64,000 bases of DNA from DATFTE01 sp963840665 (lineage in GTDB: Bacteria; Acidobacteriota; Terriglobia; Terriglobales; Acidobacteriaceae), in contig CAWIZO010000006.1 of NCBI GenBank assembly GCA_963840665.1, positions 930,001 to 994,000 of the forward strand, in the 5' to 3' direction. The notes under the pieces are model-generated. The model did no database searches, was not told the origin of the DNA, and saw only the letters and a program-made list of their open reading frames with translations. Both the position numbers and the translations under genes were made by a program. Each line of letters opens with the position of its first letter. Position 1 is the stretch's first letter. Of the stretch, positions 44,736-51,836 are shown one piece after another.

Positions 44736-45160
44736 TCACGGGCAGGTGCTGAATCGGCCGACGTAACGCTCCTGCAGAATCCCTTTCTCGGAAAAGACCA
44801 GTACAACGTCCACGTCCATTCTCCCGCATGGAAAAGGCCCATGCGCTCCTGAATGCGTGATTGCGTGCATAGGAGTTTCTCCCTTGTGCGCAACGATTTC
44901 CGTTTGGCTATTGGAGAAAAGAGGAAAATCCTGGTTTGCGACTGTCAACTTGGCGACTTCAAAAGCCGCTCTTTCCCAGGCAGGATTGTACGTCGTCGAT
45001 GCGTGAGCCTACAGGCGTGCACGCGTTGGCCTTTTGCTCCAGGCGGTTCACTTCCCTCAAGTCCATGAGGCGAGAAGAGGTAGTTCGCATAACCAAGAAT
45101 TGCCAGGCCGCACAGGATCCCCACCGACCAGAATGGATGGCGCCTTAACCAAATCCTCAA
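44736..45160 (-). pseudogene. Broken small membrane protein gene downstream of lpxI
   Basis: A TTG at 45160 overlaps the lpxI stop (TTGA). Frame one encodes RRHPFWSVGILCGLAILGYA, an N-terminal membrane helix, but drifts into an Arg-rich tail near 45010. A second frame then reads YNPAWERAAFEVAKLTVANQ and continues through DVDVVLVFSEKGILQERYVG to a stop at 44736. The pieces together look like one ~140-residue protein with a single span and a periplasmic domain. One indel near 45000-45025 separates them. No family is recognised. Confidence 0.5.
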
Positions 45161-46023
45161 ATCGACGAGCTTCGTTTCGCAGTCTCGGCTACGATTGCGA
45201 TCCCCGCTGCATCGGCCTTTTGATGAATGGCATCTCCGTCCAGCAAAAGGCATTTCCCTGCATCCAGCGCGAGACAGGTCGCGCCTGCTCTCTGCATGAC
45301 CTCGATCGTCTTAGCTCCGATGACGGGAACGTCGAAGCGCATATCCTGATTCGGCTTGGCAATCTTAATCACGGTTAGAGCGCGGCTTAACGTCGATGCG
45401 TCGGATTGCAGCGACTTCATGATTTGCCCGGCCCGCTCGATAGCGGCGTCGGTACCCTCCATCGCCTCGACAGCGACGCACGCTCCTTCGGCGACGACGA
45501 CGGTTTGCCCAATGTCGTACTGCGCGACATGACGAGCCACAGCCCGCCCGTAGGCGATGTCTTTCAATTCCTGCTCGGAAGGTGCGCGCTTGGTGAGCAC
45601 TCCCGCTCTCGCGAGCAGCGGCTCAAGCAGCGCGGTCGAGTTTTCCAGCGTGATGCCTTCATCCCCTAGCACTTTGGCGATAGCCCCGAGGAGCGAATCG
45701 GTATTGCGAGTCCCGAGAGAAAGCAGCAGCTTCGCCAACCGCCAATCAGGACGGATGCTCGAGAAAATCTGTTTGTGCTTGACCTGTCCCGCCATCACGG
45801 CGCGAGCAACGCCTTCTGCTTTGAACGTATCAATCAACTTCGAAAGCTCGCCCAGGGATAGCCAGTGCACCGAGGCTGCTCCTCGTGATTCGATCTCAGG
45901 AAACGTCTCTTCCTTGATGGCTGCGACGACGACATCCATGCCCTGTGCGCGTGCGGCATCCAGCACGAGAAAAGGAAATTTCCCGTTACCCGCGATAAGG
46001 CCCAGACGTGGTTTGGGGGGCAT
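45157..46023 (-). CDS. lpxI: UDP-2,3-diacylglucosamine pyrophosphatase LpxI
   Basis: A 288-residue enzyme from ATG 46023 (MPPKPRLGLIAGNGKFP). LpxI makes lipid X in lipid A synthesis, using water attack on the alpha-phosphorus, and replaces LpxH in many non-gamma-proteobacteria. Marks: GLIAGNGKFPFLVLDAAR, VMAGQVKHKQIFSSIRPD, GAIAKVLGDEGITLENST and the C-terminal ALDAGKCLLLDGDAIHQKAD. It follows fabZ-lpxA on the same strand, with a repeat-filled gap of 264 bases. Confidence 0.93.
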   Translation of the reverse strand: MPPKPRLGLIAGNGKFPFLVLDAARAQGMDVVVAAIKEETFPEIESRGAASVHWLSLGELSKLIDTFKAEGVARAVMAGQVKHKQIFSSIRPDWRLAKLLLSLGTRNTDSLLGAIAKVLGDEGITLENSTALLEPLLARAGVLTKRAPSEQELKDIAYGRAVARHVAQYDIGQTVVVAEGACVAVEAMEGTDAAIERAGQIMKSLQSDASTLSRALTVIKIAKPNQDMRFDVPVIGAKTIEVMQRAGATCLALDAGKCLLLDGDAIHQKADAAGIAIVAETAKRSSSI

Positions 46024-46040
46024 GCGGGAATAAGAATAGC

Positions 46041-46068
46041 ACTCAGCATTCAGCACTCAGCATTCAGC
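46041..46068. repeat. Family D heptamer tract before lpxI
   Basis: Four 7-base units alternating ACTCAGC and ATTCAGC, ending 17 bases upstream of the lpxI start codon. Confidence 0.8.
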
Positions 46069-46120
46069 CAAACTCAGGCCGGTTGCGTTGGCGAAGTAGG
46101 TCCAACCTCATTTAGCAATT

Positions 46121-46208
46121 GACGTCATCCGAGGCCGCTAGGTGAAGGATCTAGCACGTGTCATCGGCACCGCACGCCGGATCACTCGCTTCGCTTCGGG
46201 ATGACGTC
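46121..46208. repeat. Family A palindromic repeat between lpxA and lpxI
   Basis: Begins GACGTCATCC and ends GGGATGACGTC. The inner parts GAAGGATCTAGCACG and GCACGCCGGATCAC are inverted. It is flanked on both sides by heptamer tracts. Confidence 0.88.
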
Positions 46209-46271
46209 ATTTAAGGCGAAACCGAGTCAAGCGGAAGGTTTTGGGGATCGGACAAATCTAGAAGGACTGAG

Positions 46272-46290
46272 AGCTGACAGCTGACAGCTA
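46272..46290. repeat. Family D heptamer tract abutting the lpxA stop
   Basis: AGCTGAC repeated twice plus a partial unit, running directly into the stop codon of minus-strand lpxA at 46288-46290. Confidence 0.7.
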
Positions 46291-47064
46291 TTTAATCACC
46301 CCACGCTCCGACTCCTCGATAAAGCGGATCAGCATATCGACGTCTTCACCGCGATCGGTCTCGGACTTAAGCTTCTCTAGAGCTTGCGTGGTGTTGAGTT
46401 TTGAGGCGAGCAGAACTTTGTAAGCGTGATGGATTTTGTGAATGCGTTCTTTGCTGAAGCCGCGCCGCTCCAGGCCAACCGCGTTTAATCCATAAGCATG
46501 CGTGTCGCGAGCGGCGGCGGTTTTCGAGAATGGCAGAACATCGCGGGTGATGGTGGTGCCTCCGCCGATGAACGAGTGCGCTCCGATACGCACATAGTGG
46601 TGCACAGGACAGAGCGCGCCTACGGTGGCCCAGTCATCGACGATGACATGCCCGCCAAGAGTGGCGGCGTTCGCCATGATGACGTGGTCGCCGATCGTGC
46701 AGTCATGAGCGATGTGAGTGTAGGCCATGACCAGGCAATGGCTTCCCACGCGGGTTACGCCTCCGCCTTTGACCGTCCCACGGCTGATAGTGACGAACTC
46801 GCGAATCTCGTTGTGATCGCCGATCTGAAGGCGAGTGGGCTCTCCGGCGTAAGACAAATCCTGAGGCGCCATGCCGATCGAGCAGAAAGGGAAGAACCGG
46901 TTGTCAGCGCCGATCTTCGTGGGCCCTTCGATGGCAACGTGCGAGACGAGATGGCATCCCTCGCCCAGTTCGACATCGGCGCCGATCACGCAGTAGGGGC
47001 CGATTTTGCACGAAGCATGGACTCTGGCCCGCGAATCGATAATGGCAGTGGGATGAACGCTCAT
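46288..47064 (-). CDS. lpxA: UDP-N-acetylglucosamine acyltransferase LpxA
   Basis: A 258-residue left-handed beta-helix enzyme that adds the first acyl chain to UDP-GlcNAc in lipid A synthesis. Hexapeptide repeats run from HPTAIIDSRARVHASCKIGP, through the catalytic-histidine segment AYTHIAHDCTIGDHVIMANA, to GGTTITRDVLPFS. The C-terminal helical part (GLERRGFSKERIHKIHHAYK) fits the trimer cap. It lies 12 bases behind fabZ. Confidence 0.95.
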   Translation of the reverse strand: MSVHPTAIIDSRARVHASCKIGPYCVIGADVELGEGCHLVSHVAIEGPTKIGADNRFFPFCSIGMAPQDLSYAGEPTRLQIGDHNEIREFVTISRGTVKGGGVTRVGSHCLVMAYTHIAHDCTIGDHVIMANAATLGGHVIVDDWATVGALCPVHHYVRIGAHSFIGGGTTITRDVLPFSKTAAARDTHAYGLNAVGLERRGFSKERIHKIHHAYKVLLASKLNTTQALEKLKSETDRGEDVDMLIRFIEESERGVIK

Positions 47065-47076
47065 GCGATGAGGGGT

Positions 47077-47592
47077 TTATTCTTCGCCGTTGCCGGAGGA
47101 CTTCTTATCGCGTGAGCGACTGACCACGCGGCAGCTCACATGGGCTTCAGCCACCAGTTTATCGTCGACGTAAGCCTTGCCCTCCATGCGTCCGCCGGTG
47201 CCGCGCCAGACTTTAACCTCGACTTCAATGCGCAACTGATCTCCGGGAACCACGGGACGCCGGAAGCGCGCCCGCTCGATGCCCGTGAACAACACCAGAC
47301 GCTCGTCGCGATCTTCGAATTCGGTGAGCAATAGAACTCCACCGGCCTGCGCCATGGCTTCGACAATCAGCACGCCCGGCATGATCGGCAGGTTGGGAAA
47401 GTGTCCAGCGAAAAAGGGCTCATTGATGGTGACATTCTTGATGGCCACGATGCGCTTCTGACGGTCAAGTTCGAGCACACGATCGATCAGAAGAAACGGA
47501 AAGCGGTGCGGCAGAATGCGGCAGATCGCATTCACGTCGAGGGTGGTCTTCTCGGTCATGGGAGTTTCGGTGGTGGAGTGAGCGGTATCCAT
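47077..47592 (-). CDS. fabZ: 3-hydroxyacyl-ACP dehydratase FabZ
   Basis: FabZ dehydrates 3-hydroxyacyl-ACP in fatty acid synthesis. The hot-dog domain shows ICRILPHRFPFLLIDRVLEL, the catalytic His/Glu pair in GHFPNLPIMPGVLIVEAMAQ, and ARFRRPVVPGDQLRIEVEV. Starts at 47592 (MDTAHS) or 47559 (MTEKTTLD) are both possible; neither has a strong ribosome site. The fabZ-lpxA-lpxI order is that of lipid A gene clusters. Confidence 0.93.
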   Translation of the reverse strand: MDTAHSTTETPMTEKTTLDVNAICRILPHRFPFLLIDRVLELDRQKRIVAIKNVTINEPFFAGHFPNLPIMPGVLIVEAMAQAGGVLLLTEFEDRDERLVLFTGIERARFRRPVVPGDQLRIEVEVKVWRGTGGRMEGKAYVDDKLVAEAHVSCRVVSRSRDKKSSGNGEE

Positions 47593-47688
47593 CATTCGAT
47601 TCTCTGGGGCGCGACGATTATACTGTAACCCGCTGAGGTTCGGCCCGCGATGGCCTCGAAGAAGGGCGCACCGGTCCTGACTGAAATG

Positions 47689-47731
47689 CCGCACGCCAGA
47701 TCCTTCGCCCTGCCGGGCTCAGGATGACGTC
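47689..47731. repeat. Family A half-repeat before the M20 peptidase
   Basis: GCACGCCAGATCCTTCGCCC followed by TGCCGGGCTCAGGATGACGTC, a single arm in the gap between fabZ and the divergent peptidase gene. Confidence 0.8.
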
Positions 47732-47769
47732 CTGTTAGAAATTTACTGAATCTCCTGAAGAAACCAACT

Positions 47770-49014
47770 ATGGCAAAGAAAGCCACGAAGAAAACGCCGA
47801 AGACTGCCGAGAACAAAAAGTCCACAAAGGCCGCAAAAGCGGTTAAGGCCACGAAACCTTCCCCGGCGCAGCCCCTCACCGAACGTCTTAAATATTTCGA
47901 ACAGCGGCGCGAACAGATGGTCGAGACGATCCGCCAACTGGTGGAGGCCGAATCTCCGAGCGACGACAAAGCGGCGGCTGACAAGTTGGCATCGTTGCTG
48001 GCCGGAAGGTTCGAAAAGCTGGGAGGACACTCGAAGTTTCACCGTGTGCCGGATTTCGGCAATCACTTGCAAGTGGATTTCGGCACTGAGCGCCGCGCGA
48101 AGCCGGTGTTGCTGCTGGGACACTACGACACGGTCTATCCGGTGGGAACTTTGAAGACCATGCCCTGCCGCGTGGATGGCGGGCGATTGTCCGGTCCAGG
48201 CGCGCTCGACATGAAGTCGGGGATTGCGCTCATGTTGCAGGCGATTGAAGCATTGCGCGAGTGGCATGGCGACGATGTGCCGCGGCCCATCACGGTGCTG
48301 CTGGTCTCCGATGAAGAAGTGGGCAGCGATTCCTCCCGCCGCATCACCGAAAGCCTGGCGAGAAATGCCGAAGCCGTGTTGGTGATTGAACCTTCTCTCG
48401 GGCTGCAGGGGGCGGTGAAGACGGCGCGCAAAGGCGTCGGAGAATATATCGTAAAGGCGATTGGCAAGGCCGCGCATTCGGGGCTCGATTTTGAAAAGGG
48501 CGAGAACGCAATCGTCGAACTGGCGCGGCAGATTCCCGCGATCTCAAAGTTCACCGATTTGAAGCGCGGCATCACATTGAATGTGGGGCTGGTTCAGGGC
48601 GGAACGCGAGTGAACGTGATTCCCCCGGAAGCTACAGCCAATGTCGATTTCCGCGTTGCCAGCATGAAAGAAGCGAAGGAAGTCGAAAAGAATCTGCGTT
48701 CCCTGAAGCCGTTCAACAAAAAATGCAAGATCGAGGTTAAAGGCGGATTGAACCGTCCTCCGATGGAGCGCACCCCAGGCGTCGCCGGTCTTTACAAGAA
48801 AGCCGCCGAGATCGCGCAGCGACTTGGCTTTAAGTTAGGAGAAGCTGCTGTCGGCGGTGGCTCGGACGGAAACTTCACTGCGGGATTGGGTATCCCCACG
48901 CTCGACGGTTTGGGCGGAGTCGGCGAGGGCGCACACGCGACTCATGAGTCTATCGTGATCGCTGACTTGCCGAAGCGGGCGGCGCTGTTGGCTCAGTTGA
49001 TTGAAGAGGTCTAG
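47770..49014 (+). CDS. M20-family metallopeptidase (glutamate carboxypeptidase-like)
   Basis: A 414-residue enzyme. The zinc ligands are visible: His in LLLGHYDTVYPVG, Asp in GPGALDMKSGIALM, Glu in SDEEVGSDSSR, and the distal His in GEGAHATHES. The dimerisation domain carries GKAAHSGLDFEKGENAIVEL. It resembles CPG2-type carboxypeptidases that remove C-terminal acidic residues. The first ~36 residues are unusual, a Lys/Ala/Thr-rich disordered tail (MAKKATKKTPKTAENKKSTK). No signal peptide is seen. Confidence 0.9.
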   Translation: MAKKATKKTPKTAENKKSTKAAKAVKATKPSPAQPLTERLKYFEQRREQMVETIRQLVEAESPSDDKAAADKLASLLAGRFEKLGGHSKFHRVPDFGNHLQVDFGTERRAKPVLLLGHYDTVYPVGTLKTMPCRVDGGRLSGPGALDMKSGIALMLQAIEALREWHGDDVPRPITVLLVSDEEVGSDSSRRITESLARNAEAVLVIEPSLGLQGAVKTARKGVGEYIVKAIGKAAHSGLDFEKGENAIVELARQIPAISKFTDLKRGITLNVGLVQGGTRVNVIPPEATANVDFRVASMKEAKEVEKNLRSLKPFNKKCKIEVKGGLNRPPMERTPGVAGLYKKAAEIAQRLGFKLGEAAVGGGSDGNFTAGLGIPTLDGLGGVGEGAHATHESIVIADLPKRAALLAQLIEEV

Positions 49015-49124
49015 GTCCCCGAAGTAATCAACTCATTCTTTTGACTCCGGGTCGGGAGTGGCCTAGAATTTCCGCAGGGGTACTGCGCACGCTGCCGTCC
49101 GGCGAACCCCCTGGAGGTGGCAAA

Positions 49125-49301
49125 ATGGGTGGAAAACTGGGTTTGCCTGAAATCCTGTTGATCCTGGCGATCGCACTGCTGATTTTTGGTCCCAGCAAAC
49201 TCGCCGATCTGGGCAAGGGACTGGGCGAAGGCATCAAGAATTTTAAGTCCGCAGTCGGCGACGAGAATAAAGATCCGAAAGATACGGAAAAGAAATCGTA
49301 A
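49125..49301 (+). CDS. tatA: Twin-arginine translocase subunit TatA
   Basis: A 58-residue protein. The start at ATG 49125 is set by GGAGG seven bases upstream. It has the short N-terminal membrane helix (LPEILLILAIALLIFGPSKL), the hinge and the amphipathic helix (ADLGKGLGEGIKNFKSAVGD), then a charged tail. TatA forms the pore for folded proteins with Tat signals; the glycoamylase-like protein at 2911-4299 would be a client. Confidence 0.92.
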   Translation: MGGKLGLPEILLILAIALLIFGPSKLADLGKGLGEGIKNFKSAVGDENKDPKDTEKKS

Positions 49302-49307
49302 GGCCGC

Positions 49308-49889
49308 TCACAGCGCTCCCGCTTCCCGCAACATTCGATACACCGTTGATACTGGCAGTCCTACCACGTTGAAGTAATCTCCGTCGATGCGCGAAATCCA
49401 TCGTGATGCGATACCCTGAATGGCATAAGCACCGGCCTTGTCCATCGGCTCGCCGGTGGCGATGTACTTGGCTATTTCCTCGTTGGTCAAATCATTCACT
49501 GTGACGAGAGTGGTCTCGGAGCCAGTTTTCAGTTCCCGCTCCCCCGTTCTCAGTTGCGGATGTACGAGACAGACTCCCGTGGTTACCTCATGAGTTGTCG
49601 CTGACAGCAGGCTAAGCATGCGAGCGGCATCTTGTGTGTCTGCCGGCTTTTCCAGCATCGTGCCATTTACCACGACGACTGTGTCTGCGCCCAACACGAA
49701 ATCTTCTGGATGATGTTTCGATACTTCGAGAGCCTTGTCGCGCGCGAGCCGTTCTGCGTAGGCCTTGGGGGATTCGCCATCCCGAGGAACTTCTGGCACA
49801 TGGCTGGGCTGCACAACAAAAGCGATGCCGGCATTGCGCAGAATCTCCTGACGGCGGGGCGAAGCCGAAGCAAGGATGATGGGCCTCAC
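49308..49889 (-). CDS. maf: Maf-family nucleoside triphosphate pyrophosphatase
   Basis: A 193-residue Maf protein that cleaves dTTP/UTP or modified nucleotides to the monophosphate. The signature is ILASASPRRQEILRNAG; then ADTVVVVNGTMLEKP, ARMLSLLSATTHEVTTGVCL and DKAGAYAIQGIASRWI, with the Asp of DGDYFNVVGLP. The GTG start overlaps the stop of the upstream amidohydrolase gene (GTGA, 49886-49889), so they are coupled. Confidence 0.94.
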   Translation of the reverse strand: MRPIILASASPRRQEILRNAGIAFVVQPSHVPEVPRDGESPKAYAERLARDKALEVSKHHPEDFVLGADTVVVVNGTMLEKPADTQDAARMLSLLSATTHEVTTGVCLVHPQLRTGERELKTGSETTLVTVNDLTNEEIAKYIATGEPMDKAGAYAIQGIASRWISRIDGDYFNVVGLPVSTVYRMLREAGAL

Positions 49890-51325
49890 CGGGTTCCCAC
49901 TACCCCGCGCACGGACTCGATCAACTTGGCGGAGTTGTATCCCACGCCGTCTTTGAAAACAATTTCGACATTCTCGATGTCTTCAATCTTCGTCGAGGGA
50001 TCGCCTTTAATGACCACGAGGTCGGCTTGCTTGCCAGGAGCGATAGTGCCGACGTGCTCGAAGTCCCCCAGGAATTGAGCGCCATTCGCCGTTGCAATGT
50101 GGATGGCTTCAAGCGGAGTGAATCCAGCTTCGACCAGCAACTCCACTTCGCGTTGGTCACCGTATCCAGCGATCACCCCACCCATGCCGGTGGGATCGAG
50201 ACCCGCGAGCAGCGTGCCTCCGGTCTTGGCGAAGGCAAATTCGAATTCCATCTCCTTCTTGAACGCGCCGGGCCAAGGGGAGCCTTCCGTGTGGTAGCGC
50301 TTGCGGACCAGATCGGTATCGCTGGCGCGGACTTTGTTATTCAGGACCCTGGTTTGTGCCTCAGGCGAAAGAGCGTCGAGAACGCGCTGCTGGACGGTCG
50401 GCCTGCCCGGCACGCTCATCTCGAACACGGGCAGCGTCGAGGTCACGGCGACATGATGCTGGATGAGATCCAGGATCATGTCATGCACCGCGCCGCTCTG
50501 GACGTCGAGCTTCGAGAGGAATTCATAGTCCAGCTTCTCTGGACACTCGCCGGCCTTTTTCCACGGATAGAATTCCGTATCGACCATTAACCCGTGTTCC
50601 AGATCGTCAATGCCCAACCCGGCCGCCTGGCGGAAGCCGACGGAGCACAAGTGGCCGGTGACTTTCGCTCCCCGTCTGTGCGCCGCGGTTGTGGCCGCGG
50701 AGAGTTCCTCGGGAGTGATGAACATGTAAGCTTTGAAATTGTCGACACCTTCATCGAGCCAGAAATTCACGGTCTTGGTGGCGTCATCGGGCCCAGTGAG
50801 TTGATGCATCTGAAGCGCCCAACTCCCCGCTCCTTCGAGATAGGGACCCGTGACGTGGATCTTCGGACCTGGAGCATCCCCCTTGTCGATTGCTTTCTTG
50901 ATCTCCAGATCGGTGTAAGGTTCGAGCGAGCCCGTCGTGCGGATCGTGGTCACGCCGCCGGCGAGATAGAGGCGAGGAAAGCTGAATCCCATCTCGCCGA
51001 AGATTCCGCCTCCCATGGGGTAGAAGAGATGATCATGCATCCCCACCAATCCGGGGATCACGCTATACCCGTGCAAATCGAGAACCTGCGCATCTTTCGG
51101 AGGCGCTGTGCCTGCATCGGAGATGGAAACGATCTTTCCTTGCGAAAAGACGATGGTCTGGTCGGCGCGCGCTGCCGCGCCAGTTCCATCGATCACCCGC
51201 ACGCGAGTGAGGGCGACGGTGGGCGCATCTATTTTGACGAAAGCCTTGACCGCGGGCGAGAGGGTTTGGCTGAGAGCAAGGTTGTGAGCGATCACCAAGC
51301 AAAGCAGGCAGAACAATTTCCGCAT
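49886..51325 (-). CDS. Secreted metal-dependent amidohydrolase
   Basis: A 479-residue enzyme with a signal peptide ending near LALSQ. GAGGAAGAG stands just before the ATG. Amidohydrolase marks: VIPGLVGMHDHLFYP (HxH metal ligands), a VTGPYLEGAG region, GAKVTGHLCSVGFRQA, GIDDLEHGLM and the late Asp in LAGLDPTGMGG, ending in the IAPGKQADLVVIKGDPS composite domain. Relatives include prolidase- and imidazolonepropionase-like hydrolases; the substrate is unknown. It is the middle gene of a VOC-amidohydrolase-maf operon. Confidence 0.9.
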   Translation of the reverse strand: MRKLFCLLCLVIAHNLALSQTLSPAVKAFVKIDAPTVALTRVRVIDGTGAAARADQTIVFSQGKIVSISDAGTAPPKDAQVLDLHGYSVIPGLVGMHDHLFYPMGGGIFGEMGFSFPRLYLAGGVTTIRTTGSLEPYTDLEIKKAIDKGDAPGPKIHVTGPYLEGAGSWALQMHQLTGPDDATKTVNFWLDEGVDNFKAYMFITPEELSAATTAAHRRGAKVTGHLCSVGFRQAAGLGIDDLEHGLMVDTEFYPWKKAGECPEKLDYEFLSKLDVQSGAVHDMILDLIQHHVAVTSTLPVFEMSVPGRPTVQQRVLDALSPEAQTRVLNNKVRASDTDLVRKRYHTEGSPWPGAFKKEMEFEFAFAKTGGTLLAGLDPTGMGGVIAGYGDQREVELLVEAGFTPLEAIHIATANGAQFLGDFEHVGTIAPGKQADLVVIKGDPSTKIEDIENVEIVFKDGVGYNSAKLIESVRGVVGTR

Positions 51326-51334
51326 CTCTTCCTC

Positions 51335-51703
51335 TCAGGTCGCGATCAGCTCAATCCGGTTTCCGAAGCAGTCATGGATGTGACACCGAGTGACGCCCGG
51401 CAGACTCGTGTCTTCGTGTACGGGAACTCCTCTGTCGCGCAACCTGTCGGTCAGGGCTTGATAGGTGCCACAACGCAGAGCGGGATGGGCTTTTCGCGCA
51501 GGCTTGAAATCATCCTCGACGCCCAGGTGAAGCTGAACCGGCCCGCTTTGAAACCACAGTCCTCCTCGTACGGCAAGCTCCGGCGGCTTGGGAATCTCGA
51601 TCATGCCCAGCAGGTCGCGATAAAACAGGCGTGCCGCATCCTCGGCTCCCCGGGGCATGGCGAGCTGAACGTGAGCAATCGCGATAAATGGAGATTCTGA
51701 CAT
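51335..51703 (-). CDS. VOC-superfamily protein
   Basis: A 122-residue glyoxalase-fold protein starting MSESPFIAIAHVQLAMPRGA. The final CHIHDCFGNRIELI strand with its Glu is a typical metal ligand site of the fold. It ends nine bases before the amidohydrolase start and shares its ribosome-site region, so the three genes VOC, amidohydrolase and maf form an operon. Substrate unknown. Confidence 0.85.
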   Translation of the reverse strand: MSESPFIAIAHVQLAMPRGAEDAARLFYRDLLGMIEIPKPPELAVRGGLWFQSGPVQLHLGVEDDFKPARKAHPALRCGTYQALTDRLRDRGVPVHEDTSLPGVTRCHIHDCFGNRIELIAT

Positions 51704-51769
51704 GTGCGAAACAGAATCTTAACTCGCAATCAGCAGAAAGAGAATCATCTACGAGTGTGCGTTTCCCGA

Positions 51770-51797
51770 GGTCCGAGGTCCGACGCCTGAGGTCCGT
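51770..51797. repeat. Family D heptamer tract upstream of lepA
   Basis: Four 7-base units (GGTCCGA, GGTCCGA, CGCCTGA, GGTCCGT) between the divergent VOC and lepA genes, ending 40 bases before the lepA start. Confidence 0.75.
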
Positions 51798-51836
51798 CGC
51801 TTAGCCTGTTAGAATCATCTATTGCCCCCTGCAGCT

